64,000 bases of DNA, taken from Kribbella jiaozuonensis (GTDB lineage Bacteria > Actinomycetota > Actinomycetes > Propionibacteriales > Kribbellaceae). Location: positions 930,001 through 994,000 of the forward strand of contig NZ_SZPZ01000002.1 of the NCBI RefSeq assembly GCF_005233875.1, written 5' to 3'. Below the pieces are notes generated by a model. It was not told the origin of the DNA. It made no database searches and saw only the letters and a program-made list of their open reading frames with translations. The position numbers and the translations under genes were made by a program. Shown here piece by piece: positions 35,746 to 45,092 of the stretch (its first letter is position 1; every line of letters starts with the position of its first letter).

Positions 35746-36414
35746 ATGAACAACCTTGATCTCGCCGTACCGGTCCTGAGCCGGGGCAAGCACCGCAATC
35801 CACGCAAGGGCGCCTGCTTCATGGAGTTCGCCTCCTATTTGGCCGGCGAACCGTGGTCCGACCACCCGGCCTGCACGCATCCACTGCTCGCCGGCGTCGC
35901 GCGGGACGTCAACGACTGCACGACCGACTCCGGGCGGTCCCGGCTGGCACCGATGATCCCGTCGGTGATCGGCATGACCCCGGACGACCCGCACGTCGTA
36001 CCGCGGGTCACGGCGCGCTGCATCCAGCACGCGCTGCCGGTCGTCTCGCAGGAGCGGCAGTACATCCTGGCCGTCGCGCTACTGGTGGGGGAGAAGCAGC
36101 TGGCCGAGCTCGACGGGCGCCCGCTCGACGACATCGAGCCGGACTCGCTCGCCGTACTGCAGTCGGTCCCGTCGGCGACCAAGTGGGCGCGGGCGTTCAC
36201 CGCGCGCTCCCGCCGCGGTGCGCCGGACTTCGCCCGCCGTACGGCGCCACGCGCGGTGTCCTGCGCGGTCGAAGGCATCTCGCAGGCGTGTGTGCCGGAT
36301 CCGGATGACCGGCTCTACCGGCTGCTCGTCGACGCGATCGCCGAGACGAAGTCGTGGATGCCCGCACCTGCGCCGAGGCCGGTACCCACCGAGGTCGTAC
36401 GCTTCACAGTGTGA
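35746..36414 (+). CDS. Conserved actinobacterial hypothetical protein
   Basis: A 222-residue protein of a type seen widely in actinobacteria but without assigned function. It has CFMEFASYLAGEPWSDHPACTH, VARDVNDCTTDSGRSRLAPMIPS and several Cys (including SCAVEGISQACVP) that could bind metal. No membrane segment or enzyme motif is recognised. ATG 35746 has GGGGAG 7 nt upstream; ATG 35731 would add five residues. It overlaps the dienelactone hydrolase gene by 4 bp and is therefore likely to be its operon partner. Confidence 0.75.
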   Translation: MNNLDLAVPVLSRGKHRNPRKGACFMEFASYLAGEPWSDHPACTHPLLAGVARDVNDCTTDSGRSRLAPMIPSVIGMTPDDPHVVPRVTARCIQHALPVVSQERQYILAVALLVGEKQLAELDGRPLDDIEPDSLAVLQSVPSATKWARAFTARSRRGAPDFARRTAPRAVSCAVEGISQACVPDPDDRLYRLLVDAIAETKSWMPAPAPRPVPTEVVRFTV

Positions 36415-37067
36415 CTTCGGAGCTCGACGGCGGATTACCAGTTCACGAGTGGGGATCGGCCGACGCCGACCTGCCGGGAATCCTGCTCCTGCAGGAGATC
36501 TTCGGGGTCTCCGACTACATCCAGCAACGTGGGGCGGATCTGCACGCCCTCGGGTACTACGTGATCGCGCCGGAGATCTACTGGCGCCTTGACGACACCG
36601 AGCTGGACGAGTCCTCGCCGGAGCTGCTGCAACAGGCCATGGGCATCGTCTCACGGCTGGACTGGGACCTCGCGGTCAAGGACGCCGTCGCCGCGCTCCA
36701 GTACCTGAAGGCGCGCGGTAAAGGCACTGGCGTTGTCGGCTTCTGCTTCGGCGGCGGGCTCGGCTACAACGTGGCGGCGGTCTCGTCCCCGGACGTGCTG
36801 GTGAGCTACTACGGATCCGCGCTGAAGAACCTTCTCGAGCTGCAGGTGACCGCGACCAGCCTGCACCACTTCGGCAACACCGACGTGTACCTGGACGTCG
36901 ACGAGATCGTCCCGAACCTGGGCGCCGCCGAGGTGCACCGGTACGACGACGCCGGGCACGCGTTCGACAATCCGCTGCCAATGTTCCACAACGCCGACGC
37001 GTCCGCGCTCGCGTGGCGGCGTACCGAAGACTTTCTTGCCCGTCACCTCCCAACCTCCCAAGGATGA
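36411..37067 (+). CDS. Dienelactone hydrolase family protein
   Basis: A 218-residue alpha/beta hydrolase. ILLQEIFGVSDYIQQ (about 26-40) carries the Glu near the active site. GVVGFCFGGGLGYNV (about 106) is the nucleophile elbow with Cys in GFCFGG, and YDDAGHAF (about 183) supplies His. Dienelactone hydrolases open the lactone ring in aromatic catabolism, but many homologues act on other esters. GTG 36411 overlaps the preceding stop by 4 bp. The glutathione-peroxidase gene starts 2 bp after its stop, so three genes form one operon. Confidence 0.88.
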   Translation: MTSELDGGLPVHEWGSADADLPGILLLQEIFGVSDYIQQRGADLHALGYYVIAPEIYWRLDDTELDESSPELLQQAMGIVSRLDWDLAVKDAVAALQYLKARGKGTGVVGFCFGGGLGYNVAAVSSPDVLVSYYGSALKNLLELQVTATSLHHFGNTDVYLDVDEIVPNLGAAEVHRYDDAGHAFDNPLPMFHNADASALAWRRTEDFLARHLPTSQG

Positions 37068-37069
37068 GC

Positions 37070-37558
37070 ATGAGCCTGTATGACATTCCGCTGACCACCC
37101 TCTCCGGCGCATCGACGTCGCTCGGCGACTACAAGGGCAAGGCTGTCCTGGTCGTCAACGTGGCGTCGAAGTGCGGCCTGACGCCGCAGTACGAAGGTCT
37201 GGAGAACCTGCAGAAGAAGTACGAGTCCCGTGGGTTTACGGTGCTCGGCGCGCCCTGCAACCAGTTCGGCGGCCAGGAGCCGGGGTCGGCCGAGGAGATC
37301 GAGACGTTCTGCTCGACGACGTACGGCGTCACGTTCCCGATGCTCGACAAGCTCGAGGTGAACGGCGAGGGCCGCCACCCGCTGTACGCCGAGCTGACGC
37401 TGACGCCGGACGCCGAGGGCGAGGCCGGCGACATCCAGTGGAACTTCGAGAAGTTCCTGGTCAGCCCCGAGGGCACCGTCGCGGCCCGCTTCCGCCCGCG
37501 CACCGAGCCGGAGTCCGACGAGGTCGTCGCCGCGATCGAGACCCAGCTCCCGAAGTAA
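37070..37558 (+). CDS. Glutathione peroxidase family (thiol peroxidase)
   Basis: A 162-residue thioredoxin-fold peroxidase. The peroxidatic Cys is in NVASKCGLTPQY (about 35), taking the place of selenocysteine in animal enzymes. GAPCNQFGGQEPG (about 65-77) brings the catalytic Gln and a second Cys, and WNFEKFLV (about 125) the Trp and Asn. Bacterial members reduce peroxides with thioredoxin or mycoredoxin rather than glutathione. ATG 37070 has AAGGA 5 nt upstream; ATG 37064 overlaps the previous stop and is less likely. A terminator follows. Confidence 0.93.
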   Translation: MSLYDIPLTTLSGASTSLGDYKGKAVLVVNVASKCGLTPQYEGLENLQKKYESRGFTVLGAPCNQFGGQEPGSAEEIETFCSTTYGVTFPMLDKLEVNGEGRHPLYAELTLTPDAEGEAGDIQWNFEKFLVSPEGTVAARFRPRTEPESDEVVAAIETQLPK

Positions 37559-37564
37559 CCCCGG

Positions 37565-37598
37565 ATCGCCCGTCGCCGCCGCGACGGGCGATTTGTTT
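37565..37598 (+). terminator. Intrinsic terminator after glutathione peroxidase gene
   Basis: A 12-bp perfect stem (ATCGCCCGTCGC and its complement), with a 4-nt loop CGCC, is followed by TTGTTT. It starts 6 nt after the stop codon. Confidence 0.88.
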
Positions 37599-37613
37599 CT
37601 AGAGGATTGCAAC

Positions 37614-37631
37614 TACTCTTTCGAAAGAGTA
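37614..37631. promoter_or_regulatory. 18-bp perfect palindrome, likely operator of the ArsR-type gene
   Basis: TACTCTTTCGAAAGAGTA is fully symmetric and ends 10 nt before the ATG of the regulator. CTTTCGA is repeated directly at 37631-37638. Palindromes of this kind are bound by winged-helix dimers, so autoregulation is likely. Confidence 0.7.
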
Positions 37632-37641
37632 CTTTCGACGC

Positions 37642-38232
37642 ATGCCCGACCCGCATCGTCGCCTCAGCGATCCTCGTGAGCTCAACGCGCTCGCCCATCC
37701 CGTGCGGATGGCGATCATCGAACTGCTGTCGGTCAGCGGTCCGCTGACCGCGACCGAGCTGGCCGACCGGCTCGACGAGACTCCCGCCAACTGCTCGTGG
37801 CACCTCCGCAAGCTCGCCCAGCACGGGTTCGTCGAGGAGGCCGAGGGTGGGAAGGGTCGGCAGCGGCCGTGGCAGGTGCCGGGGCTCGGGTTCCGCTGGG
37901 ACGACGAGCATTCGTCGGGCTCGGTCGACGAGCGGCGGGCTGCGCAGGCGTTGTCCGAGGTGGCGATGGGCCGCGCGCTGGAGCGGTTGCACGAGGCACA
38001 GCAGCGCGTGCCCGACGAGCCCGAGGAATGGCGCGCGGCGCACAGCAACACCGAGATGGTCGCCTGGCTGACGGCGGCCGAGCTCAAGGAGATGAACCAG
38101 GCGATCAGTGCCGTGCTCGACCGTCATGTCGAACGGTTGACTGATCCGAGCAAGCGTCCGGCGGGTTCGCGGCTGTGCGAGTTCGTGGCGTGGGGCGTTC
38201 CGACGTACTTCCCAGGAGTTGAGCCGGCATGA
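37642..38232 (+). CDS. ArsR/HTH_20-type winged-helix transcriptional regulator
   Basis: A 196-residue protein. The DNA-binding domain is at about 10-80: LNALAHPVRMAIIELLSVSG, TATELADRLDETPANCSWHLRKLAQHG (recognition helix) and FVEEAEGGKGRQRPW (wing). A helical C-terminal domain of about 110 residues has VAMGRALERLHEAQ and AWLTAAELKEMNQAI. No metal-binding Cys pair is evident, so the ligand is probably not a metal. It overlaps the MFS gene by 4 bp (ATGA) and sits behind an 18-bp palindrome, which implies it represses this exporter operon. Confidence 0.88.
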   Translation: MPDPHRRLSDPRELNALAHPVRMAIIELLSVSGPLTATELADRLDETPANCSWHLRKLAQHGFVEEAEGGKGRQRPWQVPGLGFRWDDEHSSGSVDERRAAQALSEVAMGRALERLHEAQQRVPDEPEEWRAAHSNTEMVAWLTAAELKEMNQAISAVLDRHVERLTDPSKRPAGSRLCEFVAWGVPTYFPGVEPA

Positions 38233-39473
38233 GGAAGCTGTTCGCCCAGCCTGGGTTCCCACGTCTGTTCGGTGGCCTGAGTACGTCGATGCTCGGCGAC
38301 TCGGTGATGCTGCTGGTGCTGAGCATGTGGGTGAAGACGCTCACCGGCTCGAACGCGATGGCCGGCCTGACGTTCTTCTTCATGGTCCTGCCGGCCCTCG
38401 GCGCCCCGCTGCTCGGCGTCTGGGTGGATCGCCTGCCCCGCAAGGCGATCCTCGTCTGGGGCAACTTCGCCAGCGGGGCCGCGGTCCTCCCGCTGGTCCT
38501 CGTCCGGGACGCGAACGACGTCTGGCTGATCTGGGTCGTCGCCTTCCTGTACGGCATCTCGTTCGTCGTCCTGCCCGCTGCGCTGAACGGCCTGCTCAAG
38601 GAGCTGCTGCCGGACGAGTTGCTCGTCGACGCGAACTCGAGCCTGGCCACGATCAAGGAAGGCTTCCGGCTCTTCGGACCGCTGGTCGGGGCGGCGATCT
38701 TCGCAACCGTCGGCGGGTGGCTGGTGGCGGTCGTCGACGCAACCACCTTTGTGGCCGCCGGGCTCCTGATCGCGACGATCAAGGTCAGCGAGACGCCGGC
38801 CCCGGTCAAGCAGACCTTCCGTGAGGACGTGCTGGGCGGAGTGCGGTTCCTGCTCGGCGATCGCGTACTCCGCCATGTCCTCGCAGGACTCGGCATCTCG
38901 ATCCTCGTCATCGGCTTCTTCGAGTCGTCGATCTACGCGCTGCTGGATGCCTTCGGGAAGCAGGCGACGTTCGCCGGCGCTTTCGTGACGTGCCAGGGCG
39001 TCGGCGCGATCATCGGCGGGCTCACAGCCGCCCGCGCCGTCCGCAGGTTGGGTGAGGTCTCCACCTGCACGGTCGGCCTGATCACGCTGGCGATCTCCAC
39101 CGTCGTCTGCATCGTCGCGCCCACCATCGCCGTGGTGCTGGTCGGCGCGGCCATCTGCGGTCTCGGGCTGCCCTGGACGTTCGTCGCGTTCACGACGTTG
39201 ATGCAGCGCCGTTCACCAGGTCATCTGATCGGCCGGGTCTCGACCGCGGTCGAGGTGCTGCTGTCCACGCCGCAGGCGATCTCGCTAGCCCTCGGCAGCC
39301 TGCTCGTGAGTCTGCTGAGCTACCGGCAGATCTTCGCGATCATCGCGACCGTGATCCTGCTCGGAGCCCTGCAGATCGTCCTGACCCTGCGGGATCAGCT
39401 CCGGCCGGAGCCGTTGGCGGCCGGCGATCCGCAGCTCCCGGCGGAGCCGGCACCCGGGGCCGATCTGCTCTAG
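38229..39473 (+). CDS. MFS transporter (drug-efflux type)
   Basis: A 414-residue membrane protein with about twelve hydrophobic segments. FGGLSTSMLGDSVMLLVLS begins helix 1. GVWVDRLPRKAIL (about 60) is the loop 2-3 motif A of MFS carriers. RTFREDVLGG-like and AVRRLGEVST cytosolic loops lie mid-protein, and the tail is Pro/Ala-rich. The organisation resembles the MFS_3/enterobactin-exporter group that exports drugs or secondary metabolites. It is cotranscribed with, and probably regulated by, the ArsR-type gene. The substrate is unknown. Confidence 0.88.
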   Translation: MRKLFAQPGFPRLFGGLSTSMLGDSVMLLVLSMWVKTLTGSNAMAGLTFFFMVLPALGAPLLGVWVDRLPRKAILVWGNFASGAAVLPLVLVRDANDVWLIWVVAFLYGISFVVLPAALNGLLKELLPDELLVDANSSLATIKEGFRLFGPLVGAAIFATVGGWLVAVVDATTFVAAGLLIATIKVSETPAPVKQTFREDVLGGVRFLLGDRVLRHVLAGLGISILVIGFFESSIYALLDAFGKQATFAGAFVTCQGVGAIIGGLTAARAVRRLGEVSTCTVGLITLAISTVVCIVAPTIAVVLVGAAICGLGLPWTFVAFTTLMQRRSPGHLIGRVSTAVEVLLSTPQAISLALGSLLVSLLSYRQIFAIIATVILLGALQIVLTLRDQLRPEPLAAGDPQLPAEPAPGADLL

Positions 39474-39479
39474 ACCCAC

Positions 39480-40742
39480 TCAGTCCAGCGGTTTGGCCGG
39501 TGCTTCCGACGTCATCGCGTCGGTGAGTACCTCGGCGGTGAGGCCGATCTGCCACGGGCGGGCGTGGTGGTCGCGCAGGAACGTCGTGACGACTTCGAGG
39601 TTCACATCGGTCGGCGGGGACCAGGCCAGGCGGCGGATTGTGTCCGGGGCCAGCAGGTTCTCGGTCGGCAGGCGGTGGGCCTCGGCGATCTCGGCGACCG
39701 CGGTGCGGGCTGCGGAGAGGCGTGCGGCGGCGTCCGGGTCGCGGTCGGCCCAGGCGCGGGCGGGCGGCGGGCCGTCGTACCGCGGTCCTTGCTTGGGGAG
39801 TTCGGAGTCGGGGAGACGGCGGGCGTGGTCGACCGCCTCCCACCAGGTCCGCATGTGCCGGTGGGCGCCGCGGCCCTTGAAGGCCGTGAGTTTCTGCAGC
39901 GTGTCCCGATCGGTCGGCATCGCGGACGCGGCCTCGACGATCGCGGCGTCCGGCAGGATCCGGCCGGGGGAGATGTCGGCGGACTCAGCGATCTGGTCCC
40001 GCGCTTCCCACAGCGAGCGGACGACGGCGAGGCTGCGGCGGTTGCGGACCCGGTGCATCCCCGACGTACGGCGCCAGGGGTCCGGCTTCGGCTCGCGCGG
40101 GGGAGCGTCCAGGATCGCGGCGAACTCCTGCTCGGCCCACTCCCACTTGCCCTCGCGGCGCAGCTCCTGCTCGATCGAGTTCCGCAGTTCGATCAGCATC
40201 TCGACGTCGAGGGCGGCGTACACGAGCCAGGGCGCGGGAAGCGGCCGGGTGGACCAATCGGCCGCAGAGTGCTCCTTGCGCATCCGATAGCCGAGTACTT
40301 CGCTCACCAGCGAGGCGAGCCCAACCTTCGGGTAGCCGAGGAGGCGGCCGGCCAACTCGGTGTCGAACACCTCCCGCGGCACCATCCCGACCTCGGCCAG
40401 GCAGGCCAGGTCCTGGTTGGCGGCATGGATGATCCATTCGGTGTCGACGATCGCGTCGCCGAGCGCGGACAGATCGCCGAACGGGATCGGGTCGACCAGC
40501 GCGGAGCCCGAGCCTTCACGGCGCAGCTGGACCAGGTACGCGCGGTGTGAGTAGCGGTAGCCGGAGGCGCGCTCGGCGTCGACGGCCACCGGACCGGTGC
40601 CGGCGCGGAACGCCTCGACCGTCTCGGTCAGCGCGGACTCCTCGTCGACCACGTCGGACAGCCCGTCCCGCAGTTCCAGCAGGGGCAGGCTCGCGGTGGC
40701 GTCGTCCGACGTGGACGGCTGAGGTGTGTTGGCTGAGGTCAT
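39480..40742 (-). CDS. rnd: Ribonuclease D-like 3'-5' exonuclease with HRDC domain
   Basis: A 420-residue protein. The DEDDy exonuclease domain is at about 40-210: VAVDAERASGYRYSHRAYL (first Asp/Glu), IIHAANQDLACL (second Asp), and LVYAALDVEMLIELR with Tyr and the last Asp. An HRDC domain follows near 235-310 (RNRRSLAVVRSLWEARDQIA), then a second helical domain to the end. RNase D trims tRNA 3' ends. ATG 40742 overlaps the DUF3000 stop by 4 bp. The pair DUF3000-RNase D next to hemE is conserved in actinobacteria. Confidence 0.92.
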   Translation of the reverse strand: MTSANTPQPSTSDDATASLPLLELRDGLSDVVDEESALTETVEAFRAGTGPVAVDAERASGYRYSHRAYLVQLRREGSGSALVDPIPFGDLSALGDAIVDTEWIIHAANQDLACLAEVGMVPREVFDTELAGRLLGYPKVGLASLVSEVLGYRMRKEHSAADWSTRPLPAPWLVYAALDVEMLIELRNSIEQELRREGKWEWAEQEFAAILDAPPREPKPDPWRRTSGMHRVRNRRSLAVVRSLWEARDQIAESADISPGRILPDAAIVEAASAMPTDRDTLQKLTAFKGRGAHRHMRTWWEAVDHARRLPDSELPKQGPRYDGPPPARAWADRDPDAAARLSAARTAVAEIAEAHRLPTENLLAPDTIRRLAWSPPTDVNLEVVTTFLRDHHARPWQIGLTAEVLTDAMTSEAPAKPLD

Positions 40743-41341
40743 CGGCCCCGCTGTCCGCGCCGGGTCGGCATCGCGACCACCCCCGGCGGAACCGGCGGCA
40801 GACCGGCCGCGGTGCAGAGCACCTCGCCCCACGCCTCGGCATGCTTGGTCACGTCCACCAGTCCACCAGGTCCCGGCACCGGGCTCCAGGACGCGCGGAT
40901 CTCGATCTCCGCCGTCGCCTCGTCGTCGGCCATCCCGCCGAAGCTCTCCGATACCACTCTGGTGACGGTACCGCTCGGGGCCAGGAAGTCCGCGCCGCGG
41001 TCGGCCAGCGCCTCCATCAGCCAGGTCCAGCCCACGCCGCCGAGCAGCGCGTCGGTCACCATCTCCGGTTCGACGGCGGCTCGCACGTACGCAACACAGC
41101 GGAAGGTCGACTGCCAGGCGTCGTTCCCGGCCGGGTCGTAGAGGATGACGAGCCGGCCGGTGGCGACATCGTCGCCGTCAACCGTCACGTCGGCGCTGAC
41201 CGCGGCCGCGTGCGGTGCGATCCGCTGCGGCGCGGGCATCTCCTCGACGAAAACCTCGGGCCGGAACCGGGCACCTCGTAACTGCGAGACTGCCTCGGCG
41301 AACTCCGCGGGTGGCGCGTCGACCTGCTTGCGGGCACCCAT
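40739..41341 (-). CDS. DUF3000 domain protein
   Basis: A 200-residue soluble protein. AEFAEAVSQLRGARFRPEVFVEEMPAPQR at the N-terminus (in two blocks), LVILYDPAGNDAWQSTFRCVAY and WTWLMEALADRGADF are the DUF3000 signatures I recall from the gene between hemE and RNase D in mycobacteria. No catalytic motif is seen. Its stop overlaps the RNase D start, so the two are translated together. It is divergent from hemE with 109 bp between them. Function is unknown; an RNA role is suggested only by the partner. Confidence 0.88.
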   Translation of the reverse strand: MGARKQVDAPPAEFAEAVSQLRGARFRPEVFVEEMPAPQRIAPHAAAVSADVTVDGDDVATGRLVILYDPAGNDAWQSTFRCVAYVRAAVEPEMVTDALLGGVGWTWLMEALADRGADFLAPSGTVTRVVSESFGGMADDEATAEIEIRASWSPVPGPGGLVDVTKHAEAWGEVLCTAAGLPPVPPGVVAMPTRRGQRGR

Positions 41342-41450
41342 GCTTCGCAGCCTACGACCGATTACTCACCGACGCTTGTTTAGACGCGCCGGTAACAGGC
41401 GGTGTCTGACCGGCGCACGGCCCTCAGGACCCGCGTGGGATCATCTGTCT

Positions 41451-42491
41451 GTGCCTCTGACGCCCGCTCCGCTGGACCGTTCGCCGTACCTGCTCGCTGC
41501 TCGGGGGGAGCGGCCGTCGCACACTCCGGTGTGGTTCATGCGGCAGGCGGGGCGCGCGTTGCCCGAGTACCGCAAGGTGCGTGAGGGCATCACGATGCTC
41601 GAGTCCTGTATGCGGCCCGACCTCGTCGTCGAGATAACGCTGCAGCCGGTCCGCCGTTACGGCGTCGACGCGGCGATCTTCTTCTCCGACATCGTCGCCC
41701 CGCTCCAGTTCGCGGGTTACGACATCGAGATCAAGCCCGGCATCGGCCCGGTGGCGGCGGACCCGATCCGGGACGCCGCCGGAATCGCGGCGGTACGCCC
41801 GGTCACCGCGGCCGACGTGCCGTACACCACCGAGGCCATCCAGCAGCTCGTCTCCGAGCTCGGCGGTACGCCGCTGATCGGCTTCGCCGGCGCCCCGTTC
41901 ACGGTCGCGTCGTACCTGGTCGAGGGCGGGCCGAGCAAGGACTTCGCGAAGACCAAGGCGATGATGCACGGCAACCCGGACCTCTGGCACGCGCTGGCGG
42001 ACCGGCTCGCCGACGTCGCGATCGCCTACCTGACGGTCCAGGTCGAGGCCGGCGCTTCCGCGATCCAGCTCTTCGACTCCTGGGCCGGCGGCCTCTCGCC
42101 GCGGGACTACGAGCGCTTCGTCCTGCCACACTCCGCGAAGGTCTTCGAGGCGCTCAAGCCGTACGGCGTTCCGCGGGTGCACTTCGGCGTGAACACCGGC
42201 GAGCTGCTCGGCCTGATGAGCGCGGCCGGCGCCGACGTGGTCGGAGTCGACTGGCGCGTCCCGCTGGACGAAGCGGCACGACGCGTCGGCCCGAAGCCGC
42301 TGCAGGGCAACCTGGACCCGGCGCTGCTGTTCGCCGGCTGGGAGGCGATCGAGCCCGAGATCGACCGCATCCTCGAGGAAGGCAAGTCCGCCCCCGGCCA
42401 CATCTTCAACCTCGGCCACGGGGTCCCGCCGGACGCCGATCCCGACGTACTGCAGCGGATCGCGAAGTACGTGCAGACCCGGAGCGCGTAG
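41451..42491 (+). CDS. hemE: Uroporphyrinogen decarboxylase
   Basis: A 346-residue TIM-barrel enzyme that decarboxylates the four acetate side chains of uroporphyrinogen III to coproporphyrinogen III. WFMRQAGRALPEYRK (about 28-42) is the signature with the substrate-binding Arg, and FFSDIVAPLQFAGYDIE (about 78) carries the catalytic Asp. VEAGASAIQLFDSWAG and HFGVNTGELL follow. GTG 41451 is chosen at the start of homology; the longer frame would run into the divergent DUF3000 gene. It heads the hemE-GNAT-cgoX-hemQ-VOC operon with overlapping ends. Confidence 0.97.
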   Translation: MPLTPAPLDRSPYLLAARGERPSHTPVWFMRQAGRALPEYRKVREGITMLESCMRPDLVVEITLQPVRRYGVDAAIFFSDIVAPLQFAGYDIEIKPGIGPVAADPIRDAAGIAAVRPVTAADVPYTTEAIQQLVSELGGTPLIGFAGAPFTVASYLVEGGPSKDFAKTKAMMHGNPDLWHALADRLADVAIAYLTVQVEAGASAIQLFDSWAGGLSPRDYERFVLPHSAKVFEALKPYGVPRVHFGVNTGELLGLMSAAGADVVGVDWRVPLDEAARRVGPKPLQGNLDPALLFAGWEAIEPEIDRILEEGKSAPGHIFNLGHGVPPDADPDVLQRIAKYVQTRSA

Positions 42492-43000
42492 TGATCCGTC
42501 TGCCGGACCACCCGGTGAGGCTGGAGCCGCTGACCGCCGACCACGCGGATGCCGTGCTCGCCTTCGAGTTGGAGAACCGCGGGTACTTCGCGAGCTGGAT
42601 CTGGGACCGCGGCGACGACTACTTCGCGAACTTCGCCGCCAAGCACGCGGCGTTGCTCGCCGAGCAGGCGGCCGGGATCTGCCGGTTCCACGTGCTGATG
42701 GACGACTCCGGCGCGGTCGCCGGTCGGGTGAACCTGGTCGACCTCGAGAACGGGTCGGCCGAGCTCGGCTACCGGATCGCGGAGAAGTGGGCGGGCCAGG
42801 GCCTCGCGACGGCCGCGGTGCGGGCGATCATCGGCCTCGCGGCGACAGAGTACGCGCTGACCACGCTGCGGGCCGGGGCCTCGGACCGGAACCCGGCGTC
42901 GCAGGCGGTGCTGACCCGGACCGGCTTCCAGCAGATCGGGATCTCGAGCACCGATCTCGGGCCGGGGAAGCGGTACGAACTGATCCTGGAGGGCGTGTGA
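42491..43000 (+). CDS. GNAT family N-acetyltransferase within the haem operon
   Basis: A 169-residue protein of the RimJ/RimL type. VRLEPLTADHADAVLAFELENR opens the fold. AELGYRIAEKWAGQGLATAAVRAI (about 91-114) is the acetyl-CoA loop, and RNPASQAVLTRTGFQQIG (about 136) the C-terminal half. The acceptor is probably an amino acid, polyamine or antibiotic rather than a haem intermediate. It shares one base with the hemE stop and overlaps cgoX by 4 bp, so it is translationally embedded in the haem operon although it has no known haem role. Confidence 0.85.
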   Translation: MIRLPDHPVRLEPLTADHADAVLAFELENRGYFASWIWDRGDDYFANFAAKHAALLAEQAAGICRFHVLMDDSGAVAGRVNLVDLENGSAELGYRIAEKWAGQGLATAAVRAIIGLAATEYALTTLRAGASDRNPASQAVLTRTGFQQIGISSTDLGPGKRYELILEGV

Positions 43001-44400
43001 GCCGGGTCGTTGTCGTCGGTGGCGGGATCAGTGGGCTGGCGGCAGCGCATGCGCTCGCGACCGGGCCGAATCCGCCGCAGATCACCGTCCTCGAGGGCTC
43101 GCCGCGGCTCGGCGGGAAGTTGGCCGGGGCTGAGATCGAGGGCGTGCCGGTCGACCTGGGTGCCGAGTCGGTGCTGGCCCGTCGGCCGGAGGCTGTTGAC
43201 CTGATCAGGGCGGTGGGACTCGACATCGTCCACCCGGCGACGACCTCCGCCGGTTTGTGGGTCGGTGACCGGATCCGCGCGATCCCGCCGACCGTGATGG
43301 GCGTCCCGGTCGATCCCGCCGCGACGGCCGACGTACTCGGGCCGGAGGCCGCCGAGCAGGTCGCGCACGAGGCCGACCTGCCCGCGCCCGCGCTCACCGA
43401 AGATGTCGCGATCGGCCGGTTCGTTGCCGACCGGATGGGATCCGCGGTCACCGACAAGCTGATCGACCCGCTGCTCGGCGGGGTCTACGCCGGAAAGGCC
43501 GAGGAGATCTCGCTCGCCGCCGCCGTACCCGATCTGTATGCGAAGCTGCGCACCGCCCCGAGCCTGCTCGCCGCCACGGCCGAGCTGCGGGAGCTGGGCC
43601 AGAAGCGTGCCGGCCAGCCGGTGTTTGCCGGCGTGGTGGGGGGTATCAACCGGATCATCACGGCACTGGAGCAGGACCTGACCGCGCGCGGCGTCGAGAT
43701 CCGTCGCAGACTGACCGTACGACGGATCTCGCGCACGCCGGACGGATTCGTCCTCGAGGCCGGACCCGTGCCCGCGCCGACGTACCTGACCGCGGATGCG
43801 GTGGTCGTCGCCGTACCCGCAGCCCCGGCCGCGCGGATGCTGACCGACCTGGTGCCGACGGCCTCGACCGAGCTCGCGGCGGTCGAGTACGCGAGCATGG
43901 CGATCGTCACGCTCGCCGTCCGCAAGAGCGACTGGCCCGAGACCGCGACCGGCTCCGGGTTCCTCGTGCCGTCCGTGGAGGAGCGCACGATCAAGGCGTC
44001 GACGTACTCACACGCCAAGTGGGCATGGTCCGCCGAGGCCGGGGGAGAGCTCGCCGTACTGCGTGCCTCGGTCGGCCGGCTCGGTGAGGAGTACGTGCTG
44101 CAGCGCTCCGACGAGGAGCTCGTGGCGCTGGCGGTCGCGGATCTGGGCAAGGCGATCGGGCTGCAGGCGGAGGTCGTCGGGTCGCTGGTGACCCGGTGGG
44201 GCGGCGGCCTCCCGCAGTACGCCGTGGGGCACCTGGGTCGGGTCGATCGGGTCGAGGCGGCGGTGGCCGACGTACCGGGGCTGGCTGTCTGCGGAGCGGC
44301 GTACCGCGGTGTCGGGATCGCGGCGTGTGTCGCGTCCGGTGGCAAGGCGGCCACCCGGGTGCTGGAGCATCTCGAGGCATTGGAGACAATGGCGAAGTGA
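42997..44400 (+). CDS. hemY: Coproporphyrinogen III oxidase (CgoX/HemY type)
   Basis: A 467-residue FAD enzyme. [16 protein letters not shown] (about 4-19) is the FAD-binding Rossmann motif, followed by [34 protein letters not shown] (about 152) and the C-terminal [21 protein letters not shown] (FAD contact) are typical of the HemG/HemY family. In actinobacteria, where HemQ is present, this enzyme oxidises coproporphyrinogen III to coproporphyrin III (also called CgoX). GTG 42997 overlaps the GNAT stop by 4 bp; its own stop overlaps hemQ. Confidence 0.95.
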   Translation: MSRVVVVGGGISGLAAAHALATGPNPPQITVLEGSPRLGGKLAGAEIEGVPVDLGAESVLARRPEAVDLIRAVGLDIVHPATTSAGLWVGDRIRAIPPTVMGVPVDPAATADVLGPEAAEQVAHEADLPAPALTEDVAIGRFVADRMGSAVTDKLIDPLLGGVYAGKAEEISLAAAVPDLYAKLRTAPSLLAATAELRELGQKRAGQPVFAGVVGGINRIITALEQDLTARGVEIRRRLTVRRISRTPDGFVLEAGPVPAPTYLTADAVVVAVPAAPAARMLTDLVPTASTELAAVEYASMAIVTLAVRKSDWPETATGSGFLVPSVEERTIKASTYSHAKWAWSAEAGGELAVLRASVGRLGEEYVLQRSDEELVALAVADLGKAIGLQAEVVGSLVTRWGGGLPQYAVGHLGRVDRVEAAVADVPGLAVCGAAYRGVGIAACVASGGKAATRVLEHLEALETMAK

Positions 44401-45092
44401 CAGGTAAGCCGAAAGCCCGTGAGCTCAACGACGTCATCCGCTACACCTTGTGGTCGGTCTTCAAGGTCGAGACGCCGCTCGGTGATGCGGACCGGGACGA
44501 GCTGACCGCCGAGCTCAACGACCTGGTCGGCAAGCTCGCCGCCGACGACGTGGTGATCCGCGGTATCTACGACGTCGAGGGATTCCGGGCCGACGCCGAC
44601 TTCATGATCTGGTGGCACGCGCCGACCTCGGACGCGTTGCAGCAGGCGTACCACGCGCTGCGCCGGTCGCGGCTCGGCCGGCACCTGGTCCCGGTCTGGT
44701 CGCAGTTCGCGCTGCATCGGCCGGCCGAGTTCAACAAGAGCCACATCCCGGCGTTCCTGGCCGACGAGGAGGCGCGCCCGTACATCTGCGTGTACCCGTT
44801 CGTCCGGTCCTACGAGTGGTACCTGCTGCCGGACGAGGAGCGCCGGTTCATGCTCGCCGAGCACGGCAAGATGGCCCGCACCTACCCCGACGTACGGGCG
44901 AACACGGTCGCGTCGTTCGCGCTCGGTGACTACGAGTGGATCCTCGCCTTCGAGGCCGACGAGCTGCACCGGATGGTCGACCTGATGCGTGACCTGCGCG
45001 CGTCGACGGCCCGGCGGCACGTGCGCGAAGAGGTCCCGTTCTACACCGGCAAACGCACCGAGCTCGGCGAGCTGGTCGCTAACCTGGTGTGA
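44397..45092 (+). CDS. hemQ: Coproheme decarboxylase
   Basis: A 231-residue chlorite-dismutase-fold protein, the last step of the coproporphyrin-dependent haem pathway: it oxidatively decarboxylates two propionates of Fe-coproporphyrin to haem b. [14 protein letters not shown] opens the protein. DFMIWWHAP (about 65), the [25 protein letters not shown] stretch in two parts, the catalytic Tyr in the SYEWYLLP region (about 139) and [16 protein letters not shown] with the proximal haem His follow in the usual order. Overlap with cgoX is 4 bp. A ferrochelatase (cpfC) gene is not in the window. Confidence 0.95.
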   Translation: MTGKPKARELNDVIRYTLWSVFKVETPLGDADRDELTAELNDLVGKLAADDVVIRGIYDVEGFRADADFMIWWHAPTSDALQQAYHALRRSRLGRHLVPVWSQFALHRPAEFNKSHIPAFLADEEARPYICVYPFVRSYEWYLLPDEERRFMLAEHGKMARTYPDVRANTVASFALGDYEWILAFEADELHRMVDLMRDLRASTARRHVREEVPFYTGKRTELGELVANLV

